Positions 24,107 to 32,735 of a stretch of DNA of 64,000 nucleotides are shown here, piece by piece. How positions within the stretch are numbered: position 1 is the stretch's first letter; every line of letters starts with the position of its first letter. The stretch lies in NCBI RefSeq assembly GCF_002177115.1, contig NZ_MVAG01000108.1, forward strand, positions 124,001-188,000, read 5' to 3'. The notes under the pieces are model-generated. The model saw only the letters and a list, made by a program, of their open reading frames with translations, had not been told where the DNA came from and made no database searches. This stretch comes from Chryseobacterium mucoviscidosis (GTDB lineage: Bacteria; Bacteroidota; Bacteroidia; Flavobacteriales; Weeksellaceae). A program made the translations under genes and the position numbers.

Positions 24107-25621
24107 CTAAAGTTTATAAATTTCTAATAAATCGGCGATTTTTCTGTCATTCGCAAGTCTTGGCGTTTTGTTTTGTCCGCCCAGTTTTCCCTGAGACTTT
24201 GCATATTCGTGGAAAGCATTCTTCTTCAGAGCTGTGAGGTGAAGTTTCTGCAGAATATTTCCCGAAATTAAATCATCATAATAGGTATTGCGCTTTCTGA
24301 GCTGTTCGTCAAGCTCATTTTTAAACAGGTTTAAATTCTCCGGTTCTTTTTCAAATTCAATAAACCACTCATGATAGGGAAGTCCTTCAGTAGGATTTAC
24401 CTGTGGTGCAAGATGAAACTCTGTAATCTGTGCAGGATATTTTTCTAAAGTTGCTTTCATGGCTTCTTCCACTTCAAAAGCAATTACGTGTTCTCCAAAA
24501 GCTGAGGTGAAGTGTTTCGTTCTTCCGCTCACGAGAATTCTGTGCGGATTTTTATCGATAAATCTCACGACATCTCCAATGGAATATGCCCAAAGTCCAG
24601 AATTTGTTGTTAAAATTAAAGCATAATCTTTATTCAGTTCAACATCTTTTAACGTCAGTCTTTTTATAGTATGCTGATCGGAGTCGACGCGCCCGTATTC
24701 TTCCAGAGGAATAAATTCATAGAAAACTCCATGATTGGTTAAAAGCAATAAGCCTTCCTTCGTATGGTCATCCTGAAATGCAAAAAAACCTTCGGAAGCA
24801 GGAAAAGTCTGAACAATATCCACTTTTCCTCCTAAAAGTTCTTCCATTTTGTCGCGGTAGGGTTCGTAATTAACGCCACCCGTAACAATCAACTGAAGAT
24901 TAGGGAAAATCTGTTTTATTTTTTTGCCGTGTTTTTCAATCAGCTTTTCAAAATACATAATCAGCCAGGGTGGAATTCCGGAGATCAGCGTCATATTTTC
25001 TTTTTCCGTTTCCTCTACGATTTTATCCACTTTGGTTTCCCAGTCTTCTATGATGTTGGTTTCCCAGCTTGGAAGTCTGTTTTTCTGCAAATAATCAGGA
25101 ATATGATGGGCTACAATTCCGGAAAGTCTTCCGGTTTTTATTCCGTACACTTCTTCCAGTTCAGGACTTCCCTGTAAAAAGATCATTTTTCCCTGTACAA
25201 AATCGGCGTTGTTTTTTTGGGCTATATAATGAAACAATGCACTTTGAGCTCCTTTTACCTGAAAAGGCATTCCTTCTTTTGAAATCGGGATGTATTTTGA
25301 TCCTGAAGTGGTTCCTGAAGTTTTGGCAAAATATTCGGGAGTATCGGTCCAGAGAATATTTGCCTGTCCTTTTTTCACCCTTTCGATGTAAGGTTTAAGA
25401 TCCTCATAATCCGAAACTTTTACACGTTCCTGAAAATCCTTTACCGTTTTGATGTTTTCAAAATCGTGTTCTCTTCCGAAAAGCGTTTTTTTCGCAGTTT
25501 CCGTTAAGGCTAAAAGAAGCTTTTCCTGATCGTTCTCCGCATTTTTTTTGAACTCTTCTGCTTTCCGGACGTGGTTTTTCGCCCAGATCAAAGCTGCATA
25601 TTTCTTTAGGAAGTTTACCAT
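24107..25621 (-). CDS. GH3 family (auxin-responsive-promoter-like) acyl-adenylating enzyme
   Basis: This 504-residue protein has the GH3 fold features: FAKTSGTTSGSKYIPIS (about residues 103-119, ATP-binding loop), TGGVNYEPY (about 247-255), FPASEGFFAFQ (about 275-285), YSIGDVVRF (about 350-358) and the hinge RILVSGRTKHFTSAFGEHV (about 364-382). Plant GH3 enzymes join amino acids to hormone carboxylates through acyl-adenylates; bacterial members are widespread in Bacteroidetes but their substrate is unknown. The length is normal. A TAAATTTG box ends four bases before the ATG, so the message may be leaderless. Confidence 0.9.
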   Translation of the reverse strand: MVNFLKKYAALIWAKNHVRKAEEFKKNAENDQEKLLLALTETAKKTLFGREHDFENIKTVKDFQERVKVSDYEDLKPYIERVKKGQANILWTDTPEYFAKTSGTTSGSKYIPISKEGMPFQVKGAQSALFHYIAQKNNADFVQGKMIFLQGSPELEEVYGIKTGRLSGIVAHHIPDYLQKNRLPSWETNIIEDWETKVDKIVEETEKENMTLISGIPPWLIMYFEKLIEKHGKKIKQIFPNLQLIVTGGVNYEPYRDKMEELLGGKVDIVQTFPASEGFFAFQDDHTKEGLLLLTNHGVFYEFIPLEEYGRVDSDQHTIKRLTLKDVELNKDYALILTTNSGLWAYSIGDVVRFIDKNPHRILVSGRTKHFTSAFGEHVIAFEVEEAMKATLEKYPAQITEFHLAPQVNPTEGLPYHEWFIEFEKEPENLNLFKNELDEQLRKRNTYYDDLISGNILQKLHLTALKKNAFHEYAKSQGKLGGQNKTPRLANDRKIADLLEIYKL

Positions 25622-25625
25622 GGTT

Positions 25626-25633
25626 CAAATTTA
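25626..25633 (-). promoter_or_regulatory. Candidate -7 box (TAAATTTG), leaderless spacing
   Basis: The TAnnTTTG match ends four bases before the GH3 gene ATG at 25621. Confidence 0.5.
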
Positions 25634-25682
25634 TAAATAACTGAACAACTGGCGATCATTTTCAGAAAATAAGACACAAAAA

Positions 25683-25708
25683 AACCGATGAATGAGTGTG
25701 CATCGGTT
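25683..25708 (-). terminator. Terminator after the small repeat protein gene
   Basis: An 8-bp stem (25683-25690 with 25701-25708) is followed on the minus strand by a T-run; it lies 43 bases past the stop at 25752. Confidence 0.75.
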
Positions 25709-25751
25709 CTTCGAAATTTGATTATGAAAATAACAACTAATAATGTTGAGT

Positions 25752-26015
25752 TTACTTGTTTACTTTGTACCTTTTATCAGGAGTACCGTCCTTTTTCAGT
25801 TTTTTGTTTTCCTTATATCTTTTGTCCGGAGTTCCGTCTTTTTTCATTTTTGCTGCGGTTGGCGCTGTTGCAGGTTTTACAGTAGCTGCCGGAGCGGGTT
25901 TAGCGGGCTTTACTGTTTTTACCGTTTGAGCTTTTGTTGCAGCCGGAGCCGTCTGTTGAGCGGAAGCAAGTCCAAGTCCTAAAACAATAGACATTGCGGT
26001 TAAAAATTTTTTCAT
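25752..26015 (-). CDS. Small secreted basic protein with a duplicated C-terminal motif
   Basis: This 87-residue protein has a signal peptide (about 1-19, LASAQ), an Ala/Pro/Lys/Thr-rich low-complexity middle (about 21-55) and two nearly identical copies of KKDGTPDKRYKxNK (about 57-70 and 74-87). The repeat is also known to me from other flavobacterial secreted proteins, with no assigned function. The high Lys content makes it strongly basic. It is transcribed alone from a box at 26041-26048. Confidence 0.75.
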   Translation of the reverse strand: MKKFLTAMSIVLGLGLASAQQTAPAATKAQTVKTVKPAKPAPAATVKPATAPTAAKMKKDGTPDKRYKENKKLKKDGTPDKRYKVNK

Positions 26016-26040
26016 AGAGAATTTGTTTGTTTTGTTGAAT

Positions 26041-26048
26041 CAAAGGTA
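26041..26048 (-). promoter_or_regulatory. Candidate -7 box (TACCTTTG) for the small repeat protein gene
   Basis: The TAnnTTTG match lies 25 bases before the ATG at 26015. Confidence 0.5.
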
Positions 26049-26124
26049 GAGAAAATTCCAACTGAAAAATCTATTTTTTTAAACTTAACTAAAGTTTATT
26101 ACAGCTTAAAAAAAGATTAAATGA

Positions 26125-26132
26125 TACATTTG
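26125..26132 (+). promoter_or_regulatory. Candidate -7 box (TACATTTG), leaderless spacing
   Basis: The TAnnTTTG match ends five bases before the ATG at 26138. It is divergent from the box at 26041-26048. Confidence 0.5.
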
Positions 26133-26137
26133 ATGTA

Positions 26138-26476
26138 ATGAAAAAGCAGGCGCAAAACACTTTGGCCGTAATTTTTGCTATTGGATTTGTAATCATTTAT
26201 AAATCTTTGTACAAAGATGAAACGTATGAAGAAGAAATAGAGAAAAAAGAGATAAAATCTGTTGTTGCAAAGAAGTTTGTTAACTATGATAACCACGGCA
26301 TTCATTACATTGTTTATGAAAAAGACAGTATTATGATTTCTGAAAGTTGGGATCAATACATAAATGTTGGAGATTCAATCATCAAGCCTGAACAATCAAC
26401 ACAACTTATCATCAAAAATAAAGATAAATATATTGAGTTAGATTTCAATAATCCCAATTTATTTCCACTGAAATAA
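26138..26476 (+). CDS. Membrane-anchored small protein of unknown function
   Basis: I do not recognise this 112-residue protein. It has one N-terminal hydrophobic segment (about residues 8-22, TLAVIFAIGFVIIY) preceded by two lysines, an acidic/basic linker (YEEEIEKKEIK) and a C-terminal soluble part with alternating strands. It is probably a single-pass protein with its soluble domain in the periplasm. It has a possible leaderless start and shares a bidirectional terminator with the lipoprotein gene on the other strand. Confidence 0.7.
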   Translation: MKKQAQNTLAVIFAIGFVIIYKSLYKDETYEEEIEKKEIKSVVAKKFVNYDNHGIHYIVYEKDSIMISESWDQYINVGDSIIKPEQSTQLIIKNKDKYIELDFNNPNLFPLK

Positions 26477-26478
26477 AA

Positions 26479-26508
26479 AACCTGCTTTCTCCGAAGAAAA
26501 AGCAGGTT
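26479..26508. terminator. Bidirectional terminator between convergent genes
   Basis: Arms aacctgcttt and aaagcaggtt (about 26479-26488 and 26499-26508) form a strong stem with A-run on one side and T-rich bases on the other, just after the stop of the 26138 gene and before the stop of the gene at 26533. Confidence 0.8.
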
Positions 26509-26532
26509 CTAACATATGTATGAAAAGTTGGT

Positions 26533-26922
26533 TTATCGGGTACAGTTCGCTGTCCAGGTTTTTCCATCTTTTATGTATAAGATTTTTAGATCGTTGTTGT
26601 CTATTCTAATGTACGAGGTTGCGGTAGATCCTACCATTACCAAAGTGTTGTCTCCCTGTTGATTAAATTCTACTCCGTTAAGATCCGGGATTCCGTTCGA
26701 GAAGGCAAAGTTGTATTTTGTACCGCTCGCAATTTTTGTTACAAATACACTTCCGTCATTGGAACTGATGTTGTTGTCGCTGTCGTTATAACCGACGCTG
26801 CCTTTGTAGGTTCCTGCGAAGAAGTCGTTGTTTGCCGGATCATCATCATCGCTGCATGATACTGCCGTGACTACAAAGAATAGTAATAGGAATGCTCCTA
26901 AAATTCTGATTGCTTTTTTCAT
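26533..26922 (-). CDS. Small lipoprotein of unknown function
   Basis: This 129-residue protein has a lipoprotein signal with lipobox AVSC (Cys23), followed by an acidic SDDDDP stretch; acidic residues just after the lipid-bearing cysteine are typical of surface-exposed Bacteroidetes lipoproteins (lipoprotein export signal). The remainder looks like a small beta-sandwich or lipocalin-like domain (GTYKGSVGY ... NFAFSNGIPDL ... TLVMVGSTAT) and ends WTANCTR. No function is recognised. Confidence 0.78.
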   Translation of the reverse strand: MKKAIRILGAFLLLFFVVTAVSCSDDDDPANNDFFAGTYKGSVGYNDSDNNISSNDGSVFVTKIASGTKYNFAFSNGIPDLNGVEFNQQGDNTLVMVGSTATSYIRIDNNDLKILYIKDGKTWTANCTR

Positions 26923-27083
26923 AATAATATTTCTTTAGTGGTTGTAGAGGGGTTTATCCAAACAAAGTGCCATGTGGTAGGAGTAAATTTTTTTTAACTT
27001 TTAATTTAAAATTTTAGTAAAAAATTAAGAATTTTGAAGTGTTTAAATACTTTCCAACTTCTTAAAAGAAAAATATTTATCCT

Positions 27084-27091
27084 TATCTTTG
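27084..27091 (+). promoter_or_regulatory. Candidate -7 box (TATCTTTG) for mfd
   Basis: The TAnnTTTG match lies 62 bases before the mfd ATG. The leader can form a hairpin (about 27102-27126, arms cggtttcgg and ccgaaatcg) that has no T-run; whether it matters is unknown. Confidence 0.5.
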
Positions 27092-27153
27092 TATAGCCAA
27101 AACGGTTTCGGAAAACTCCCGAAATCGCTTTTTGCGTTTATACCAAATTATCT

Positions 27154-30100
27154 ATGCAATTAAAAACCATCAGCGAAAAATTTCTTCCGGAGCTTCTTCA
27201 GAAAGAATTCGGAAAAGAGATTTTCATTCAACTGGAAAATAATCAACATATTTCTGTAAAAGGAAGCGCGGGTTCTTCGGTTTCTATTTTTGTAGCCGAA
27301 TTATTTCTTACCCAAAAGAAAACCATTCTTTATATTTTGGACGATAAAGAAGATGCTTTGTATGCCAATTCGGAAATGGAAGATCTTTTAGGGAAAGAAA
27401 AAGTACTCTATTTTCCGGCGACTCATCTGGAACCGTATCAGGTGGAAAAGACGCAGAACGCCAATCTTGTTCTGAGAACGGAAGTTATCAATAAGATCAC
27501 ATCCGGAAAATCTCCGCGCGTTATCGTTGCGTATGCAGGAGCGCTGTCTGAAAAGGTTTTAAAAAAGGAAGATTTTAAGGCGATTTCGCATCATATAAAA
27601 GTAGGCGATCAGTTGGATTTTGATTTTGTGGATGAACTGCTGAATCATTACCATTTTCAGCAGGCGGATTTTGTTTCAGAGCCGGGAGAATTTTCCGTAA
27701 GAGGGGGAATTGTAGATGTTTTCTCGTTCTCCAATGAAAAGCCATACAGGATCACATTTTTCGGGAATGAAGTGGAAAGCATTAAAACGTTTGATATTGA
27801 AACACAGCTTTCCATTGATAAAGTAAGCGATTTTCAGTTGGTTTCCAATATGAATTTTACAGTAACAGGAAGCAGGGTTTCTTTATTGCAATTGTTGCCA
27901 AAAGAGAGTTTCGTGGTTTCTAAAAATGGAATTGTGGGAATGCAGAGACTGAAATCATTTTATGAAAAATCTCTGGAAAAATATGAAACCTTAAGCAAGG
28001 ACATTGCACACAGATCGCCGCAGGAATTGTTTATTTCCGATCAGGAATTTCTGTTTGATTATAAAAAATTTAAAACCGTTGATTTCGGAAGTGTTTCTAT
28101 TGAAGGACTTATTGAATTATCGGAGATGAAAATAGACCAGACTTCACAACCTGCTTTTAATAAAAATTTCGAACTGTTAATTGAAGATATTGAAGGCAAA
28201 CAGAATGAAGGCTTCGATACATGGATTTCTTTTTCCACAGAAAAGCAGAAGGAAAGATTGGAACTGATTTTTGAAGAGCTGGAACATAAACTTCCTTTTA
28301 AAAGTTTTAAATCTGAACTTCATGAAGGTTTTGTGGATAATGATCATAAAATTCTGGTCTACACCGACCACCAGATTTTCGACCGTTATCAAAGATATAA
28401 GGCGAAGAATACCTTTGCCAAATCTGAACAGTTGACATTGAAGGATTTAATGTCTTTGAAAATCGGAGATTACATTGCCCATATCGATCATGGAATCGGA
28501 AAATTCATGGGACTGGTAAAGGTGAATAACGACGGGAAAATTCAGGAATGTTTTAAACTGACGTATAAAAACGGAGACTTATTATATGTGAGCATTCATT
28601 CTCTTCATAAAATTTCAAAATACAACGGTCCGGAAGGTCGCGAAATTGTTTTAAGCAAACTAGGATCGCCAACATGGAAATCTTTAAAACAGAAAACGAA
28701 AGCAAGGGTAAAACAATTGGCTTTTGATTTAATAAAATTATACGCTCAAAGAAAATCTGCGAAAGGTTTTGCCTACACTCCGGATTCTTATCTTCAGAAT
28801 GAGCTTGAAGCAAGTTTCCTTTACGAAGATACTCCGGATCAGGAAAAAGCCACTATTGATGTTAAGAAAGATATGGAAGCCGATACGGTGATGGATCGTC
28901 TGGTTTGTGGAGACGTAGGTTTCGGTAAAACGGAAGTTGCAATTCGTGCTGCATTTAAAGCGGCGACCGACGGAAAGCAGGTCGCAGTTTTGGTTCCTAC
29001 CACGATTCTGGCTTTTCAGCATTACAGAAGTTTTAAAGAAAGACTTAAGGATTTTCCGGTAAATGTTGCGTATGTGAACCGTTTCAGAACAGCAAAACAG
29101 AAATCTGAAACGCTTGCAGCTTTAAAAGAGGGAAAAGTAGACATTATTATAGGTACACATCAGTTGGCAAGCAGCTCTGTAAAGTTTAAAGATTTGGGAT
29201 TGCTGATTATTGATGAAGAACACAAATTCGGAGTTTCCGTAAAAGATAAGCTTAAAACTTTAAAAGCTGATGTTGATACTTTAACATTAACAGCAACACC
29301 GATTCCGAGAACGTTACAGTTTTCTTTGATGGCAGCGAGAGATTTATCCGTTATTAAAACGCCGCCGCCCAACAGACAGCCGGTAGATACGCAATTAATC
29401 GGATTTAACGAAGAAATTCTTAGAGATGCAGTTTCCTATGAGCTTCAGCGTGACGGACAGGTATATTTCATCAACAACAGGATTGAAAACCTGAAAGATA
29501 TTGCAGGACTGATCCAAAGACTGGTTCCGGATGCGAGAGTAATTACGGGACACGGACAGATGGAAGGAAAACAACTGGAGAAAAACGTTCTGGATTTCAT
29601 GGAAGGGAAATATGATGTTCTGGTTTCTACAACCATTGTGGAAAGTGGAGTAGATGTTCCGAATGCGAATACCATCTTTATTAATGATGCGCAGCGTTTC
29701 GGGATGGCAGATCTTCACCAGATGAGAGGTCGTGTCGGGCGAAGCAACAGAAAAGCATTCTGTTATCTTATTACGCCGCCTTATGATATGATGACTTCCG
29801 ATGCCAGAAAACGTCTGGAAGCCATTGAACAGTTTTCAGATCTGGGAAGCGGTTTTCAGATTGCGATGAAAGATCTTGAAATTCGTGGAGCAGGAGATTT
29901 ACTGGGAGCGGAACAGAGTGGGTTTATTAATGAAATGGGGTTTGAAACTTACCAAAAACTGATGCAGGAGGCTTTGGAAGAGCTGAAAGACGATCAGGAA
30001 TTTGAAAATCTTTTCGAAAATGAAGAAGAAAGGAACAAATTATTTAAAACCACAAAAGACGTTAATATTGATACGGATCTGGAACTGATGCTTCCGGACT

Positions 30101-30525
30101 GGTATATTTCAAATACGGAAGAAAGATTGTTGCTGTACCAGAAACTTGCGGAGATAGATAATGAGGCAAATCTGAATAAATTTGAATCTGAACTGATTGA
30201 CCGTTTTGGAGAATTGCCGAAAGAAGCTGTAAATTTACTAAAAAGTGTAAGCTTAAAATGGCTCGCTTCAGACATTGGTTTCGAAAAGATCGTCATGAAG
30301 AACGGAGTGTTCTTAGGATATTTTCCGGGAAATCCTCAGGATAAGTTTTATCAGACGGATAAATTCAGGACTATCATTAATTATTTAACGAAAAATCCTA
30401 AAGAAGCACAGCTTAAGGAAAAGACAGGTAAGGAAGGAAATCAGTTGATGATGAGGAAGGATAAAGTAAGGAATGTAGATGAGGTGAATGATCTTCTGAA
30501 AACAATTCTGAAGAGTGAAATATAG
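27154..30525 (+). CDS. mfd: Transcription-repair coupling factor
   Basis: This 1123-residue SF2 translocase removes RNA polymerase stalled at DNA damage and recruits UvrA. The UvrB-homology region is at the N-terminus (YFPATHLEPYQVEKT, RGGIVDVFS). The RNA-polymerase-interacting domain (DYIAHIDHGIGKFMGL) follows near residue 440, then the RecG-like helicase motor with Walker A CGDVGFGKTEVA (about 588-599), the DEEH box (about 688), TATPIPRTL, and the RGRVGRS motif VI. The C-terminal TRCF domain (IDTDLELMLPDWYISNTEERLLLYQKL) closes it. Length is normal. It stands alone between a promoter and a terminator. Confidence 0.97.
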   Translation: MQLKTISEKFLPELLQKEFGKEIFIQLENNQHISVKGSAGSSVSIFVAELFLTQKKTILYILDDKEDALYANSEMEDLLGKEKVLYFPATHLEPYQVEKTQNANLVLRTEVINKITSGKSPRVIVAYAGALSEKVLKKEDFKAISHHIKVGDQLDFDFVDELLNHYHFQQADFVSEPGEFSVRGGIVDVFSFSNEKPYRITFFGNEVESIKTFDIETQLSIDKVSDFQLVSNMNFTVTGSRVSLLQLLPKESFVVSKNGIVGMQRLKSFYEKSLEKYETLSKDIAHRSPQELFISDQEFLFDYKKFKTVDFGSVSIEGLIELSEMKIDQTSQPAFNKNFELLIEDIEGKQNEGFDTWISFSTEKQKERLELIFEELEHKLPFKSFKSELHEGFVDNDHKILVYTDHQIFDRYQRYKAKNTFAKSEQLTLKDLMSLKIGDYIAHIDHGIGKFMGLVKVNNDGKIQECFKLTYKNGDLLYVSIHSLHKISKYNGPEGREIVLSKLGSPTWKSLKQKTKARVKQLAFDLIKLYAQRKSAKGFAYTPDSYLQNELEASFLYEDTPDQEKATIDVKKDMEADTVMDRLVCGDVGFGKTEVAIRAAFKAATDGKQVAVLVPTTILAFQHYRSFKERLKDFPVNVAYVNRFRTAKQKSETLAALKEGKVDIIIGTHQLASSSVKFKDLGLLIIDEEHKFGVSVKDKLKTLKADVDTLTLTATPIPRTLQFSLMAARDLSVIKTPPPNRQPVDTQLIGFNEEILRDAVSYELQRDGQVYFINNRIENLKDIAGLIQRLVPDARVITGHGQMEGKQLEKNVLDFMEGKYDVLVSTTIVESGVDVPNANTIFINDAQRFGMADLHQMRGRVGRSNRKAFCYLITPPYDMMTSDARKRLEAIEQFSDLGSGFQIAMKDLEIRGAGDLLGAEQSGFINEMGFETYQKLMQEALEELKDDQEFENLFENEEERNKLFKTTKDVNIDTDLELMLPDWYISNTEERLLLYQKLAEIDNEANLNKFESELIDRFGELPKEAVNLLKSVSLKWLASDIGFEKIVMKNGVFLGYFPGNPQDKFYQTDKFRTIINYLTKNPKEAQLKEKTGKEGNQLMMRKDKVRNVDEVNDLLKTILKSEI

Positions 30526-30549
30526 TTCATTGTATTATCTTATATATTT

Positions 30550-30580
30550 TGCCGTGTTGTTCTACAATGCGGCATTTTTT
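30550..30580 (+). terminator. Terminator after mfd
   Basis: A 10-bp stem with two wobble pairs (30550-30559 with 30565-30574) is followed by six T at 30575-30580. Confidence 0.8.
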
Positions 30581-31066
30581 ATCCCATATTTTTAAAGATA
30601 GCTGAAGAACAATACTTTATGTTTTTTAATGTTAAGGGAATTTAACATTAAAAAAATATTAAAAAGACGGCATGTAACATGATTTTTATCGTGTTTGTAA
30701 TTTTAGCTCTGATCGAAAAAATTGGATAATAAAAACGAATTTATTTTAGTCTTGAAATGTTATAAAAAGTTACTATTTATCACGTTTTGTAGATAAATTA
30801 TTAAGATTTTAAATGCTTTTTAAAATTTGTAAATATTTCAATATTAAAAAGATATGATTTTTATGTAAATCATAATTCGGAAGAGAAGTAAATTATTTAA
30901 TTCATTAATAAGGGATATTTAACTTGAAATATTATTAAAAATTGATATGGAATAATAAGTTTTAGTAGTAATAATTCTACTTTTTAGTCAATTGCTGCTA
31001 TGGCGTAATTAGTTAATTTCTATCAGTTTACGTATTTCTACTCTACTTTCTGTATGTTTTTTTATT
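30581..31066. other. Gene-free AT-rich stretch
   Basis: I see no coding sequence or RNA gene in this roughly 490-base stretch upstream of the secreted paralogue operon. It holds one long palindrome (30622-30655) and otherwise runs of A and T. It may contain regulatory sites for the operon, but no motif other than the promoter box at its right edge is recognisable. Confidence 0.6.
30622..30655. repeat. 34-bp palindrome with 14-bp perfect arms
   Basis: Bases 30622-30635 pair perfectly with 30642-30655 around the loop gggaat. The arms are T-rich on one side and A-rich on the other, so it could act as a weak terminator on either strand, but it lies 70 bases beyond the mfd terminator and no other gene ends here. 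Confidence 0.7.
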
Positions 31067-31074
31067 TATCTTTG
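31067..31074 (+). promoter_or_regulatory. Candidate -7 box (TATCTTTG) for the three-paralogue operon
   Basis: The TAnnTTTG match lies 12 bases before the ATG at 31087. It excludes the in-frame ATG at 31054, which would be upstream of the transcription start. Confidence 0.55.
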
Positions 31075-31086
31075 CAGTCCCTTATT

Positions 31087-31911
31087 ATGAAAAAAACTCT
31101 ATATAGCTGTGTAGCCGGATTATTATTTTCTGTTCAGGCATACGCTCAGGTGGGAATTGGTATTAGTACCCCCAATGCTGTTCTCGATGTAAACGGGAAA
31201 ACCACCTTAAGAAAAGAATTGAGAGTAGGAGGTACTGCTACTACGCTGGGTAATCCCGGCTTGAACGGACAGGTGCTGGTTTCTCAGGGCGAAGGTCTTC
31301 CCCCAAACTGGCGATCCATAAATGTTACTTTTATGGAAGAAGGTCAGTATAAACTCATCAACTCGTATTTATCTTCCGATCAGGTGGGTATCAGTACCCT
31401 TTCTAACGGTGTTGCTGCAGACGGAATTTATAAAAATTCTGTTGGAAACGACATTGCTGCTACTGCAAACGGTACGTGGGTAAAGATTGCCGGTCTTGAG
31501 AATAACTTCATCATTAAAAACGGAAAAAACAGGCTTACTTACCAGTTTCAGACAGGAGTTGAAATGAAAGCACCCGCTGCAACAACTTCTCAAAGTGTTA
31601 CATTTGCCTGTGGTATATTCCGAAACAATAAACTGGTTGCAGTACGTCCGGATAAGATTACTTCCAATAACAATACCGATAAAGGAGGTTTTCAGGACTA
31701 TATATTCACGCTGAATTATACGGAGCAGAATGTTCCTGTAGGTACACAGAAAATTGAGGTTGCCTGCAGAAAAATTGAATCTTCAGATATCAATTCTCAG
31801 TTTACCATCGGAAAAAATATCTCGAATTCAAATTCAGTTTCCAATGCATTTAATCTTGAATCTGATTTTAAGGTGGATATTATTGAATATGTAACGTATA
31901 AAAGCAACTAA
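31087..31911 (+). CDS. Secreted protein, first of three tandem paralogues (unrecognised family)
   Basis: This 274-residue protein has a signal peptide (about 1-21, AYAQ), then VGIGISTPNAVLDVNGKTTLR, an N-terminal motif common at the mature start of many flavobacterial surface proteins. The C-terminal domain has FACGIFRNNKLVAVR (about 176-190) and IEVACRKIE (about 232-240), both with a cysteine that recurs in the two downstream paralogues. There is no T9SS sorting domain and no enzyme motif, so export beyond the periplasm is uncertain. The start at 31087 follows the promoter box. It heads a three-gene unit with gaps of 8 and 3 bases. Confidence 0.8.
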   Translation: MKKTLYSCVAGLLFSVQAYAQVGIGISTPNAVLDVNGKTTLRKELRVGGTATTLGNPGLNGQVLVSQGEGLPPNWRSINVTFMEEGQYKLINSYLSSDQVGISTLSNGVAADGIYKNSVGNDIAATANGTWVKIAGLENNFIIKNGKNRLTYQFQTGVEMKAPAATTSQSVTFACGIFRNNKLVAVRPDKITSNNNTDKGGFQDYIFTLNYTEQNVPVGTQKIEVACRKIESSDINSQFTIGKNISNSNSVSNAFNLESDFKVDIIEYVTYKSN

Positions 31912-31919
31912 ATCCCTCC

Positions 31920-32732
31920 ATGAAAAAAATATTATTAGCTTTCTGTATTTCCGCAGGAATTTTATCTTCTGCGCAAATAGGTATAAAAACACCCACTCCG
32001 AAATCTACTCTTGATGTAAACGGTGATGTTAATTTAAGAGATAAATTATCTGTTTTCAATCCTACGGATAACAGTATTTCACAGGGAAATAACGATCAGA
32101 TACTTGTTTCGCAGGGAGCAGGAAATCCTCCGATCTGGAAGTCTCTTCGTATTCCGGAATATGAACCGAATAAATTTTATTTAATTTTCAATAACTCTTT
32201 CTCAGATAAAACAGGGATTACTTTTTCCAGTACGGAAGAATCTTCCAATGGAACAAGCAGATCTACAACCCTTGTAAAAGATACAGATTTCAGCAGTTTA
32301 AATCAGTTTAAAAAAATAGCATCTTTATCTCAGCCATTCTTTGTTTACAGTACAGAAAGTAAAACCTACTTCCAGTTTGAAACAGTGGTTCAGGCTGCGT
32401 TTCCTGCCAATGGGACGACCGATATTTCTATTGATTATGCATGCGGAATTTTTGTAGACGATAAGCTTGTGAATCTAAGACAGAGAAATATAAAGGCAAG
32501 TAGTGCTACCAATACTTTTATTACGCATAACCAGATCGGGATGGTGCAGAACCTTACCAAAGGGCAGCATACAGTGAGTGTAGCATGTTCCAGATTAAAA
32601 TCGTACAATACTACGGCAAATTTAGGTATCGGTATTAATGTGTCTTCAAATATCGACAGCTTTATCACACAATCCTCGCTTAAAGTGGATGTTTACGAAA
32701 TACCGCAAGTATTTAATTCAATCTTAAACTAA
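31920..32732 (+). CDS. Secreted protein, second of three tandem paralogues
   Basis: This 270-residue protein has a signal peptide (about 1-18, SSAQ) and the mature start IGIKTPTPKSTLDVNGDVNLR, followed by an about 60-residue spacer with GNPPIWKSLRIPE that matches LPPNWRSINVT of the first paralogue. The C-terminal half has YACGIFVDDKLVNLR (about 176-190) and VSVACSRLK (about 220-228) at equivalent positions, then LGIGINVSSN. Nothing in it suggests catalysis. It is eight bases behind the first gene and three bases before the third. Confidence 0.8.
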   Translation: MKKILLAFCISAGILSSAQIGIKTPTPKSTLDVNGDVNLRDKLSVFNPTDNSISQGNNDQILVSQGAGNPPIWKSLRIPEYEPNKFYLIFNNSFSDKTGITFSSTEESSNGTSRSTTLVKDTDFSSLNQFKKIASLSQPFFVYSTESKTYFQFETVVQAAFPANGTTDISIDYACGIFVDDKLVNLRQRNIKASSATNTFITHNQIGMVQNLTKGQHTVSVACSRLKSYNTTANLGIGINVSSNIDSFITQSSLKVDVYEIPQVFNSILN

Positions 32733-32735
32733 ATC

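Noticed and set aside
27102..27126. Hairpin in the mfd leader as an attenuator
   Set aside because: It has no T-run and no leader ORF; evidence for control is lacking.
31054..31086. Upstream in-frame ATG as start of the first secreted paralogue
   Set aside because: The TATCTTTG box at 31067-31074 lies after it, and the signal peptide starts at 31087.
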